64,000 nucleotides of DNA. It comes from Streptomyces angustmyceticus. Its GTDB lineage: Bacteria; Actinomycetota; Actinomycetes; Streptomycetales; Streptomycetaceae. The stretch lies in NCBI RefSeq assembly GCF_019933235.1, contig NZ_CP082945.1, forward strand, positions 3,410,001 to 3,474,000, in the 5' to 3' direction. Position 1 is the first letter of the stretch. The number at the start of each line of letters is the position of its first letter. The translations under genes were made by a program, and so were the position numbers. Under the pieces are notes generated by a model. That model made no database searches and was not told where the DNA came from. It worked only from the letters and a program-made list of their open reading frames with translations. This document shows, one piece after another, positions 38,264-46,239 of the stretch.

Positions 38264-39640
38264 ATGCGAACCCCCACACGCATACCTGCGTCCCCGCCCT
38301 CGCCGACCGGCCGGCACCACGCCGCCGACGCGACGGGCGACCCGGACGACTCCACCGGGGACACCAGAACACTCGGCACGGTCAACCCGTATGCGGACCT
38401 GGCGGCGCTCGCCGACCCCGAACCGGAGCCGGAGACCGACGCGTTCGACGCCGCGGGCACGCCCTTCCGGCGCACCTACCTCAACGAGCGCGACGACAGC
38501 GACGACCCGCTGGGCCTCGGCCTGCGCTCGGACGACGAGGCCGACGGCGAAGCCTGGAAGCCGCCGAACCACCGCCGCAAGAAGCGCGGCCTGGGCCGGT
38601 TCGCCGCCATCCCGCTCGCTCTGAAGCTGCTGGTCACCGTCCTGGTCGGCGTCTCGTTCCTGACCCTCTTCGACCGGTTCGCGGTGCTGTACGCGCAGAA
38701 CAAGACCGCGGAGAAGGTGAAGGACGCGCTGCATCTGAACGCCACTCCCGAGGTCGACATCGAGGGGTTCCCGTTCCTCACCCAGGTCCTGGGCAAGCGC
38801 GTCGACCAGGTGAAGGTCACGATCCCCGACGTCGCCGCCGACCGGGTCTCGCTGGCGAAGTTCGAGGCCACCGCGCACGACGTGCGCATCGACGGCGACC
38901 TGCCCAGCTCCATCAAGGGCGCCACGATCGGCCGTATGGACGGCAGCGTGCTGCTCGCCTTCGACGACATGAACCGCGAACTGGGCGCCTCGCAGGTGAA
39001 GTTCAGCGAGATGGGGTCCAACGCGGTGCGCGCGGTCGGCCAGTTGCCGATCGCCGGCCACGACCTGCGCGTACGGGCCGAGGCGCGCATCCAGCGGGCC
39101 GGTGACCGCGGTATCTCCACCAACATCAGCCGGATGCGCCTGGACATCGGCGACATCGCCGTCTACCGCCCCGGCACCGGCAAGGAGGAGGGCCTGCGGC
39201 TGACCCGCAAGACCGCCGCCGAGCTGAGCCGGCAGGCCGAGAAGGTCAAGGCGATGCTCAGCATCCCGGCGATCGTCGACCGCATCGGCATCCCCAAGCC
39301 CTACATCCAGGAGGCGCTGAGCAGCGAGGAGAAGCTCCACGAGCTGACCGGCTCGCCGCGCTTCATCCAGAAGCTGATGAAGGTCAATCTCGTCGACGTG
39401 GTCGCGGACCACCCGTGGCTGCTGCAGAAGGTCGGCATCGACCCGAAGATCCTCGGCACGCTCACCGGCCTCACCAAGCCGCAGCTCGCCGACCAGCTGT
39501 CGCTGTCCTTCCAGCTCCCCAAGACGCCCGGGGACGTCCGGCTGCGGCACATCTCCGTCGAGCGGGACGGCATCCGCGCCGAACTCTCGGGGAAGAACCT
39601 GCCGTTCGGGGACGCGGCGAAGAAGCAGAAGGAGAAGTAG
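38264..39640 (+). CDS. DUF2993 membrane-anchored protein (large form)
   Basis: A 458-aa protein. Residues 1-105 are hydrophilic, Asp/Pro-rich and cytoplasmic. One membrane helix (AIPLALKLLVTVLVGVSFLTLF) follows, then an outer DUF2993 domain (LMP-like, lipid-binding-like) with IEGFPFLTQVLGKRVDQVKVTIPDV. The C-terminal third repeats the amphipathic strands and ends in Lys-rich KKQKEK. A second, shorter DUF2993 protein lies at 51997-52698 with the nearly identical GFPFLTQV hallmark. ATG 38264 has no ribosome site, so the true start may be different. The gene ends at a bidirectional terminator shared with mprB. Confidence 0.85.
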   Translation: MRTPTRIPASPPSPTGRHHAADATGDPDDSTGDTRTLGTVNPYADLAALADPEPEPETDAFDAAGTPFRRTYLNERDDSDDPLGLGLRSDDEADGEAWKPPNHRRKKRGLGRFAAIPLALKLLVTVLVGVSFLTLFDRFAVLYAQNKTAEKVKDALHLNATPEVDIEGFPFLTQVLGKRVDQVKVTIPDVAADRVSLAKFEATAHDVRIDGDLPSSIKGATIGRMDGSVLLAFDDMNRELGASQVKFSEMGSNAVRAVGQLPIAGHDLRVRAEARIQRAGDRGISTNISRMRLDIGDIAVYRPGTGKEEGLRLTRKTAAELSRQAEKVKAMLSIPAIVDRIGIPKPYIQEALSSEEKLHELTGSPRFIQKLMKVNLVDVVADHPWLLQKVGIDPKILGTLTGLTKPQLADQLSLSFQLPKTPGDVRLRHISVERDGIRAELSGKNLPFGDAAKKQKEK

Positions 39641-39676
39641 CGGGCCCGCCGGGGCACACCGGCGGAGCGCACCGCA

Positions 39677-39706
39677 AGGGGCGGCGTCTTGGGGGACGCC
39701 GCCCCT
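39677..39706. terminator. Bidirectional terminator, DUF2993 gene / mprB
   Basis: AGGGGCGGCGTC (39677-39688) pairs perfectly with GACGCCGCCCCT (39695-39706) between convergent stop codons, 37 bp from one and 30 bp from the other. Confidence 0.85.
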
Positions 39707-39735
39707 GCTGCGTCTCCGGTCCCGCGGGGCTGCGT

Positions 39736-41232
39736 CTACGGTCCCCCGGGCGGGCCCGGCGGCCTCGGCGGCGGCTGCGGCATCCCCGGGGGCGGCGTCG
39801 CGGCGCCCGGCAGCGTCAGCACCGCCTCCGTGCCGCCGACGTCGGCGGACCGCAGCCGCACCGCGCCGCCCGCCGCCTGTGCCGTACGCGCCACGATCGA
39901 CAGCCCCAGGCCGCTGCCCGGCAGGCTCCGCGCGGACGGCGAGCGCCAGAACCGTTCGAAGACGTGCGGCAGTTCGTCCTGCGGGATACCGGGGCCGTGA
40001 TCGCGCACGGTCAGCTCGCCGTGCGCCAGGCGGACCTCGACGGTGCCGCCGGGCGGGCTGAACTTCACCGCGTTGTCCAGCAGGTTCACCACCGCCCGCT
40101 CCAGCGCGGCGGGCTCGGCCCGGACGTACCAGGGGGCGAGGTCCGCCTCGACTCTCAGCGACGGGCCGCGCAGCCGGGCCCGCTCCAGCGCCGAGCCGAC
40201 GATCTCGTGCAGCGCCACGACCTCGACGACGCTGTGCCCCGGCGCCGGCGGCCGCGACAGCTCCTGCAAGTCGCCGATCAACGCCGCCAGCTCCCCCATC
40301 TGTGCCTTCACCGAGGCCAGCAGCGCCTCCTTGTCGGCGGGCGGGATCGGCCGGCCGGACCGCTCGCTGCGCACCAGCAGATCGATGTTGGTGCGCAGCG
40401 ACGTCAGCGGCGTGCGCAGCTCATGGCCCGCGTCCGCGATCAGCTGCTGCTGGAGGTCGCGGGACGCGGCCAGCGCGGCGGTCATGGAGTTGAAGGAGCG
40501 GGAGAGCCGGGCGATCTCGTCGTCGCCGTCGGCCGGGATGCGGATGGCCAGGTCCTCGGTGCGGGCGACGTGCTCGACGGCGTCGGTCAGCCGGTCCACC
40601 GGCTTGAGGCCGGAGCGCGCGATGACCAGCCCCGCCGTGCCGGCGCCCACGACGCCCAGCCCGGCCACCGCCGCCAGCAGCAGCGCGAGCCGGTTCAGCG
40701 CGCTGTCGATCTCGGTCAGCGGCCGCGAGATCGACACCGCGAACTGCACGCCCTCGACCCCGATGTGCTTGGTCAGCACCCGCACGTCCGTGCCCTCGGT
40801 GGTGACGGCGTCGTGCAGGGTGTCGCGCTGCACGCCCTGCGCCACCGCGACGTCCGCGCGCTGCACCTGCACCGGCTGGGAGTTGGGCCCGATGCAGCGC
40901 GAGCCGTCGACCTGGACGATCTGGACGTTGTAGTACGACGGCGGGGCGTTCTTGCTCTCGGCGGGGTCGGTGGGCCGGCAGCTGGCGTACGTCGCCTGCA
41001 GATACTGCGGCAGGACGCTGACGTTGTTCAGCGAGCTGTCCACCTCGTCGCGCAGCTGGGCCCGGGTCAGCAGCCAGCAGGCCAGCGCGGAGACCGCCAC
41101 CGCCACCGCCACCGCCACCGCGGTGAGCAGGGTCAGCCGCGAGCGCAGCGGCAGCCGCGCGATCCGGGCGCCGAGCCGGCTCTGCGCGGGGCCCGTGCCG
41201 CCCGTCGGCCGCGCGTGGGTCGGGTCGGTCAT
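39736..41232 (-). CDS. MprB-like sensor histidine kinase
   Basis: A 498-aa kinase with two membrane helices (about residues 33-53 and 185-207) flanking a 130-residue outer domain. This domain has two cysteines, in YASCRPTDP and GSRCIGPN, that could bond. A HAMP linker, the His box [23 protein letters not shown]-box [11 protein letters not shown] and G2 [10 protein letters not shown] follow. The tail is a Pro/Gly-rich stretch. Together with the regulator and HtrA protease upstream it forms an envelope-stress cassette like mycobacterial MprAB-PepD. It overlaps the regulator gene by 4 bp. Confidence 0.92.
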   Translation of the reverse strand: MTDPTHARPTGGTGPAQSRLGARIARLPLRSRLTLLTAVAVAVAVAVSALACWLLTRAQLRDEVDSSLNNVSVLPQYLQATYASCRPTDPAESKNAPPSYYNVQIVQVDGSRCIGPNSQPVQVQRADVAVAQGVQRDTLHDAVTTEGTDVRVLTKHIGVEGVQFAVSISRPLTEIDSALNRLALLLAAVAGLGVVGAGTAGLVIARSGLKPVDRLTDAVEHVARTEDLAIRIPADGDDEIARLSRSFNSMTAALAASRDLQQQLIADAGHELRTPLTSLRTNIDLLVRSERSGRPIPPADKEALLASVKAQMGELAALIGDLQELSRPPAPGHSVVEVVALHEIVGSALERARLRGPSLRVEADLAPWYVRAEPAALERAVVNLLDNAVKFSPPGGTVEVRLAHGELTVRDHGPGIPQDELPHVFERFWRSPSARSLPGSGLGLSIVARTAQAAGGAVRLRSADVGGTEAVLTLPGAATPPPGMPQPPPRPPGPPGGP

Positions 41233-41966
41233 TCGGCACCGCCGTCCGTGCGCAGGACGTAGCCGACCCCCCGCACGGTGTGCACCAGCCGCGGCTCGCC
41301 GCCCGCTTCCGTCTTGCGGCGCAGATACATCACGTACACATCGAGGGAGTTGGAGGTGGGTTCGAAGTCGAAGCCCCATACGGCCTTCAGGATCTGCTCC
41401 CGGGTGAGGACCTGCCGCGGATGCGCGAGGAACATCTCCAGCAGGGTGAACTCGGTACGGGTCAGCTCGACATGGCGGCCGCCCCGGATCACCTCGCGGG
41501 TCGCCAGGTCCATCCGCAGGTCGGCGAAGCTCAGCGTCTCGCCCTCCTCGGGCGGGGCGCCGGCCGCCGCCGCGTAGGAGCTGCGGCGCAGCAGGGCACG
41601 GATCCGGGCGAGCAGCTCGTCCAGCTCGAAGGGCTTGACGAGGTAGTCGTCGGCGCCGGCGTCCAGGCCCGTGACCCGGTCCCCGACCGTGTCACGGGCG
41701 GTCAGCATCAGGATCGGCACCCGCACCCCGCTCGCCCGCAGCCTGCGGGCGGCGGTCAGCCCGTCCATCCGGGGCATCAGCACGTCCAGGACGATCAGCT
41801 CCGGGTCGTAGGCGGCGACCTTCTCGACCGCGTCCAGCCCGTCCACCGCCTGCTCGGTGACGTACCCCTCGAAGACCAGCGAACGCTGCAGGGCCTCCCG
41901 GACCGCGGGCTCGTCGTCGACGATCAGGATGCGGGCGGGATGGTCATCGTGCTCGGCGGGGCTCAT
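41229..41966 (-). CDS. MprA-like response regulator
   Basis: A 245-aa OmpR/PhoB-type regulator. Receiver: VDDEP, phospho-acceptor Asp61 in [12 protein letters not shown], Thr in LTARD, Lys in LVKPF. The DNA-binding wing-helix has [23 protein letters not shown] and [17 protein letters not shown] with VRGVGYVLR. It sits between the protease gene (upstream) and the kinase gene (ATGA overlap). The 11-bp-spaced TGAGA repeats upstream of the protease gene (43169-43195) are the best candidate for its operator. Confidence 0.93.
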   Translation of the reverse strand: MSPAEHDDHPARILIVDDEPAVREALQRSLVFEGYVTEQAVDGLDAVEKVAAYDPELIVLDVLMPRMDGLTAARRLRASGVRVPILMLTARDTVGDRVTGLDAGADDYLVKPFELDELLARIRALLRRSSYAAAAGAPPEEGETLSFADLRMDLATREVIRGGRHVELTRTEFTLLEMFLAHPRQVLTREQILKAVWGFDFEPTSNSLDVYVMYLRRKTEAGGEPRLVHTVRGVGYVLRTDGGAE

Positions 41967-42079
41967 GCGCGACTACCTCGGGTGGGATACGGAACGGCCG
42001 GTGCCCAGCCTTGCACGGCGGCGGGCGGCGGGACGGGGTGACGCGGAGGATCGCACTCCCGGGCCGGCCGGGCGTCCGG

Positions 42080-43144
42080 TCAGACGCCGCTGTTGCTGCC
42101 GTCGCTCCCGCCGTCGCGCAGCGTGTCGAGGTCGGCCTTGACGGTGTTGATCGGGATGGCGAAGCCGAGGCCGACGCTGCCCGCCGAGCTGCTCGACGCC
42201 GAACTCGGCGAGTACATCGCGGAGTTGATGCCGACGATCTGCCCCTGCATATTGATCAGGGCGCCACCGGAGTTGCCCGGGTTGAGCGAGGCGTCGGTCT
42301 GGATGGCCTTGTACGAGGTCTTCGACGAGCCGGTGTCCCCGTTGTACTGGTTCCCGCCGAACTCGAACGGCCAGCCCCCGCCGTCGCCCGGACCGCCCTG
42401 GCCCTGGTCCTGCCCCCGCCCGTCCTCCTTGGGGACGGTGACGTCCCGGTTGAGGGCGGAGACGATACCGCTGGTCACGGACCCGGTGAGCCCCTCGGGC
42501 GAGCCGATCGCCACCACCTGGTCGCCGACCGCGATCTTGTCGGAGTCGCCGAGCGAGGCCGCGGTCAGGCCCTTGGCGCCGCGCACCTTGACCAGCGCCA
42601 GGTCCTTGCCGGGGTCGGTGCCGGTGACCTCGGCCGTCTTCCGGCTGCCGTCGCTGAAGGTGACGGTGACCGTGCGCGCCCCGGACACCACGTGGTTGTT
42701 GGTGACGATCTCGCCGCTGCTGGTGACCACCACACCCGAGCCGGTGGACTCCCCGCCGCCGGTGCGCGCCTTGATCTCCACGATCGCCGGGCTGACCGCC
42801 TTGGCCACCCCCGAGACACCGCTGCCGCTGCTCTTGCCCGCGTTGACCAGCGGAGTGGAGGGGCCGCTCGACGCCGACTGGGAGGTGGCGTCGGCGATCA
42901 GCGCCGCGCTGCCCCCGCCGATGAGACCCGAGGCGAGTGCCACGGCCGCGATCAGTGCGACCGGCCGGCGGGCCCGGCGCCGTGACCCGGGTGCGTACCC
43001 GGGCGGCGGGGGGAAAGCCTGCTCCCCCGCGCCGGGGGCGCCGGGGCCCGCTGTATGGCCGTGCTGCCGGCCGTAGTGGTCGCCGTACCCGAACGGCCCG
43101 TCCTGGGGCATCTCATCGCCGCTGCGGCGGTAGCTCTCGGTCAT
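42080..43144 (-). CDS. HtrA/PepD-like trypsin-fold serine protease without PDZ domain
   Basis: A 354-aa membrane-anchored protease. Residues 1-58 are cytoplasmic and Gly/Pro/His-rich, then a helix (PVALIAAVALASGLIGGGSAALIA), then the outer protease domain. The catalytic triad is His in IVTNNHVVSGA, Asp in DPGKDLALVKV, and Ser in LNPGNSGGALINMQGQIVGINS. A Gly/Gln/Asp-rich insertion lies before the Ser loop. The protein ends soon after the protease domain, without the PDZ domain most HtrA proteins have. It precedes the MprAB-like pair and is probably both its target and a feedback modulator of envelope stress. Confidence 0.93.
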   Translation of the reverse strand: MTESYRRSGDEMPQDGPFGYGDHYGRQHGHTAGPGAPGAGEQAFPPPPGYAPGSRRRARRPVALIAAVALASGLIGGGSAALIADATSQSASSGPSTPLVNAGKSSGSGVSGVAKAVSPAIVEIKARTGGGESTGSGVVVTSSGEIVTNNHVVSGARTVTVTFSDGSRKTAEVTGTDPGKDLALVKVRGAKGLTAASLGDSDKIAVGDQVVAIGSPEGLTGSVTSGIVSALNRDVTVPKEDGRGQDQGQGGPGDGGGWPFEFGGNQYNGDTGSSKTSYKAIQTDASLNPGNSGGALINMQGQIVGINSAMYSPSSASSSSAGSVGLGFAIPINTVKADLDTLRDGGSDGSNSGV

Positions 43145-43168
43145 GGGAACAACTCTTCCGCCGGTCCA

Positions 43169-43195
43169 TGAGAGCAGCGTGAGAACGCCCTGAGA
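43169..43195 (-). promoter_or_regulatory. Three TGAGA direct repeats with 11-bp period
   Basis: TGAGA occurs on the plus strand at 43169, 43180 and 43191, exactly one helical turn apart (TCTCA on the transcribed strand), 25-51 bp upstream of the protease start. OmpR-type regulators bind such phased direct repeats, and MprA boxes have CTCA-like cores. A TATACG element at 43209-43214 could be the -10 of a promoter upstream of the repeats. Confidence 0.65.
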
Positions 43196-43261
43196 GACCC
43201 GACAGAACCGTATATGCCCGGTATAAAGACGGCCCGGCCGGCGGACGGGGGAACGCCTCCG

Positions 43262-44287
43262 TCAGCCGCCGCAGCCGCAGGACCGCCGCACCACCAGCCG
43301 CGACGGGAACTGCCGCAGCCGCTCCCGCCGGGAGCCGACCACCCGCAGCCCGTCGTCCAGCACCAGGTCCACCGCGGCCCGCGCCATCGCCTGACGGTCC
43401 GAGGCGACCGTCGTCAGCGGCGGATCGGTCAGCCCGGCTTCCTTCACGTCGTCGAAGCCCGCGACCGCCAGCTCGCCCGGCACGTCGATCCGCAGCTCAC
43501 GGGCCGCCCGCAGCACCCCGATCGCCTGGTCGTCGGTCGCGCACATCAGGGCCGGCGGCCGGTCCGGGCCCGCCAGCAGCTTCAACGCGACCTGGTAGGC
43601 GTCGTAGCGGTTGTACGGCGCCTGGAAGTAGCGCCCGTCCGTCGTCTTCCCGGACTCCAGCATGGCCCGCCGCCAGCCCTCGACGTGGTCGGTGACCGGG
43701 TCGCCGGACTTCGGGGTCTCCTCCGTACCGCCCAGGAACGCGACGTACGGATGGCCGTGCTCCAGCAGGTGCCGGGTCGCCAGCTGCGCGCCCCAGATGT
43801 CGTCCGTCATCACCGCGACGTCGTCGATGGCGTCCGGCCGCCGGTGCAGCAGCACCACCCGGGCGTCCCAGGCGTCGATCTCGGCGGCGGCGTGCTCGCT
43901 GGGCCCCTGGCTGATCAGGATCAGCCCGGACACCCGCATCCCGAGGAACGCGCGCAGGTAGTGCACCTCACGCTCGTCCAGATAGTTCGCGTTGCCGACC
44001 AGGACCATCTTCCCGCGCTCGGCGGCGGCCTGTTCGACGGCGTGCGCCATCTCCGCGAAGAACGGCTGCCGGGTGTCCGGCACGATCAGACCTATGAGGT
44101 CGGTACGGCGCGACGCCATCGCCTGCGCGACCCGGTCCGGGCGGTAGCCCAGCTCCTTGATCGCGGCGAGTACCCGCTCGCGCGTGGCCGGGGCGACCGG
44201 CCGTGGTCCGTTGTTGATGACGTAACTGACAACGGCGGTGGACGTACCCGCCAGTCTTGCCACATCATCCCGCGTCACCTTGGCCAC
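43262..44287 (-). CDS. LacI-family transcriptional regulator
   Basis: A 341-aa regulator. The helix-turn-helix is [48 protein letters not shown], followed by the periplasmic-binding-protein-like sensor ([25 protein letters not shown]...). It ends in RRSCGCGG, an odd Cys-Gly-Cys-Gly tail. The effector sugar and targets are unknown; no sugar transporter is adjacent. GTG 44287 lies 6 bases from TAGACT with no ribosome site, so it is likely leaderless. A PHO-like double repeat is centred about 52 bp upstream (44329-44350). Confidence 0.92.
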   Translation of the reverse strand: MAKVTRDDVARLAGTSTAVVSYVINNGPRPVAPATRERVLAAIKELGYRPDRVAQAMASRRTDLIGLIVPDTRQPFFAEMAHAVEQAAAERGKMVLVGNANYLDEREVHYLRAFLGMRVSGLILISQGPSEHAAAEIDAWDARVVLLHRRPDAIDDVAVMTDDIWGAQLATRHLLEHGHPYVAFLGGTEETPKSGDPVTDHVEGWRRAMLESGKTTDGRYFQAPYNRYDAYQVALKLLAGPDRPPALMCATDDQAIGVLRAARELRIDVPGELAVAGFDDVKEAGLTDPPLTTVASDRQAMARAAVDLVLDDGLRVVGSRRERLRQFPSRLVVRRSCGCGG

Positions 44288-44328
44288 GCGCGGCAGTCTA
44301 CGCGGGTGGTGCAAGAGCGTGTGCGGCA

Positions 44329-44350
44329 GTTCACCGCGGGTTCACGGCCT
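44329..44350 (+). promoter_or_regulatory. Candidate PHO box upstream of lacI-type gene
   Basis: GTTCACCGCGG is followed directly by GTTCACGGCCT, two perfectly phased 11-nt PhoP units. They lie just upstream of the expected -35 of the LacI gene and 17 bp past the glnR stop. Confidence 0.65.
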
Positions 44351-44366
44351 GCCGCACCTCGCGTCC

Positions 44367-45215
44367 CTACCGGCGTCCGGCCCGCACACCCGGGGCGTCC
44401 GCCCCCGCGGCGACCGCCTTCCCCGGGCCGTCACCGCTCCCGGCCCCGCGCCCCTCGGCCGGCTCCGCGCCCGCGGCGGGCTTCGCCGCCTTCGCCGCCT
44501 TCGCCGCGTCCTCCTTGGCCTTGGCCTCCGCCGCGCGCTCCACCTTCTCCGGCGTCACGAAGCGGTAGCCGACGTTGCGGACCGTGCCGATCAGCGACTC
44601 GTGCTCGGGCCCGAGCTTCGCCCGCAGCCGCCGGACGTGCACATCGACCGTCCGCGTACCGCCGAAGTAGTCGTAGCCCCACACCTCCTGCAGGAGCTGG
44701 GCACGGGTGAAGACCCGGCCCGGGTGCTGCGCCAGGTACTTCAGCAGCTCGAACTCCTTGAAGGTCAGGTCCAGGACCCGACCCTTCAGCTTCGCGCTGT
44801 ACGTCGCCTCGTCCACCGAGAGATCACCGTTGCGGATCTCCATCGGGCTGTCGTCGGTCGAGATCTGCTGGCGGCCCATCGCCAGCCGCAGCCGCGCCTC
44901 CACCTCGGCGGGCCCCGCGGTGTCCAGCAGGACGTCGTCGACGCCCCAGTCCGCGGTGACGGCGGCGAGTCCGCCCTCGGTCACCACCAGCACCAGCGGA
45001 CAGCCGGGCCCCGTGGACCGCAGCAGCTGGCACAGCGAGCGGACGTGCGGAAGGTCGCGGCGGCCGTCGATCAGTATGACGTCGGCGCCTGGAGTGTCGA
45101 TGAGAGCCGGTCCCTCGGCCGGAGCCACCCGCACGCTGTGCAGCAGCAGGCCGAGCGCGGGGAGCACCTCCGTCGACGGCTGGAGTGCGTTGGTCAGCAA
45201 CAGGAGTGAACTCAC
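44367..45215 (-). CDS. glnR: Nitrogen regulator GlnR
   Basis: A 282-aa orphan OmpR-type regulator. The receiver-like domain begins [32 protein letters not shown] and keeps Asp50 (VILIDGRRD) but lacks the acidic pocket needed for phosphorylation. The winged-helix domain holds [54 protein letters not shown] and VRNVGYRF. The tail is Ala/Lys/Glu- then Gly/Ala-rich. GlnR activates glnA, amtB and related genes under nitrogen limitation and competes with PhoP at several promoters. No partner kinase is present, as expected. GTG 45215 has a weak AGGTGG. Confidence 0.94.
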   Translation of the reverse strand: MSSLLLLTNALQPSTEVLPALGLLLHSVRVAPAEGPALIDTPGADVILIDGRRDLPHVRSLCQLLRSTGPGCPLVLVVTEGGLAAVTADWGVDDVLLDTAGPAEVEARLRLAMGRQQISTDDSPMEIRNGDLSVDEATYSAKLKGRVLDLTFKEFELLKYLAQHPGRVFTRAQLLQEVWGYDYFGGTRTVDVHVRRLRAKLGPEHESLIGTVRNVGYRFVTPEKVERAAEAKAKEDAAKAAKAAKPAAGAEPAEGRGAGSGDGPGKAVAAGADAPGVRAGRR

Positions 45216-45717
45216 TTGCGACCACCTACCCGCTTCCCGGGGTGTTCCATCCTCCGCTGCTGCGTCCGGTCCTGCCTGCTTCGCTCGCCCATGACGTCTG
45301 GTTCCTCCTCGGTCCCTGCGACGGGGCTCCCGGCCACGGCCGGGGGAGTCTGCGGCACTGCTTCGTACGGTTCCCTCAGCCGCGCGACGGGTGCGGCTGA
45401 AAGCACAAAAGGACCCGGGGGCTACGCTGCCCGGATCCTTCTTGCCCAGCAGGATAGCTCACGCGGCGGCTCGACCGGAGGTCGGTTCGCGGCTTCTTGT
45501 GTTCTGTCGATCACGTCGGGTGGCGAATCCGGCCATGGGCCGAGCCCCGACGATGCCCCCGACCCGGGCGCGGCTCGGGCCCCCCGATCCCCCGTCCGAA
45601 GGGGATCCGGCCGGTCGGCCGGTGGTTCTGCGACGGGCCTCGCCAAGGGCCTCGCGGGCGTGGCGGGCGTCCGCGCAAAACTTCTTGGGGTGTTCCACGA
45701 TGTGGACTGGCTTCCCA
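45216..45717. other. Intergenic region upstream of glnR
   Basis: No gene is supported. On the minus strand TATCCT (45451-45456) resembles a -10 element and is followed within about 11 bases by a stem at 45409-45419/45430-45440 (10 of 11 pairs) and then TTTTG. A transcript starting there would meet a terminator almost at once, like an attenuator or a very short RNA ahead of glnR. The remaining sequence has Gly/Pro-like simple GC runs without sustained codon bias. Confidence 0.55.
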
Positions 45718-45915
45718 CGTTTTCGGCTTTCCCGCCGTGGTGGTTGCTCGCCGTGTTTCGCCCCGCTGCGCGGGTGCGCCCTCCGTGGCGCCTGCGGCGG
45801 GCGGTGCCGCTGCGCGGGGCGTTTCGGGTGCCGGTGCCGGGCCTCCGCGGGTGGGGTGCCGGACTGCTTCGCTTTACGTCCGGCACCCCACCCGCTCCGG
45901 CCCGTCCCCTCCCGT
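45718..45915 (+). repeat. Structured intergenic repeat, copy 1
   Basis: A 198-bp element sharing ordered blocks with copy 2. It starts with CGTTTTCGGCT and TCCCGCCGTGG, continues with CGCCTGCGGCGGGC and CCGCTGCGCGGGG, then a hairpin (17-bp perfect stem 45847-45863/45879-45895), and ends with CCGGCCCGTCCCCTCCCGT. The loop reads CTGCTTCGCTTTACG. No coding sequence is evident. Confidence 0.85.
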
Positions 45916-46071
45916 TGAGGGGAGGGAAAGAAGGCCGGTGGGGGTGGATCTGGGCGGTCCGGTGCGCGTTGTGGACGTGGAAAAGCGGCCGTGGACATCG
46001 GGAAATGGCTGCGGCGCAGGGAATCGGCTGTGATCGACGCCCGCACCCACTCACGATCACTTCACTCACTC

Positions 46072-46234
46072 ACGGGAGGGGACGGGCCGGAGGGGCAGGG
46101 GTGTGGGACGTAAAGCGAAGCAGTCCCACACCCCTGCCCCTCCGGCCCGTCACCGCACCCACAGCCCCGCGCAGCGGACCCCGCCCGCCGCAGGCGAACC
46201 AAGAGAAACCCCCACGGCGGGACAGCCGAAAACG
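46072..46234 (-). repeat. Structured intergenic repeat, copy 2 (inverted)
   Basis: A 163-bp copy in the opposite orientation, starting 6 bp beyond the stop of the ABC exporter gene. Its hairpin is a perfect 29-bp stem (46081-46109/46123-46151) around the loop GTAAAGCGAAGCA, which is the complement of the loop of copy 1. The stem sequences of the two copies differ but each is fully self-complementary. It probably also ends transcription of the exporter operon. Confidence 0.88.
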
Positions 46235-46239
46235 CCGGA

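Noticed and set aside
45480..46060. Protein-coding gene in the 45.5-46 kb gap
   Set aside because: All frames lack sustained third-position GC and match no family, and the region contains the paired structured repeats.
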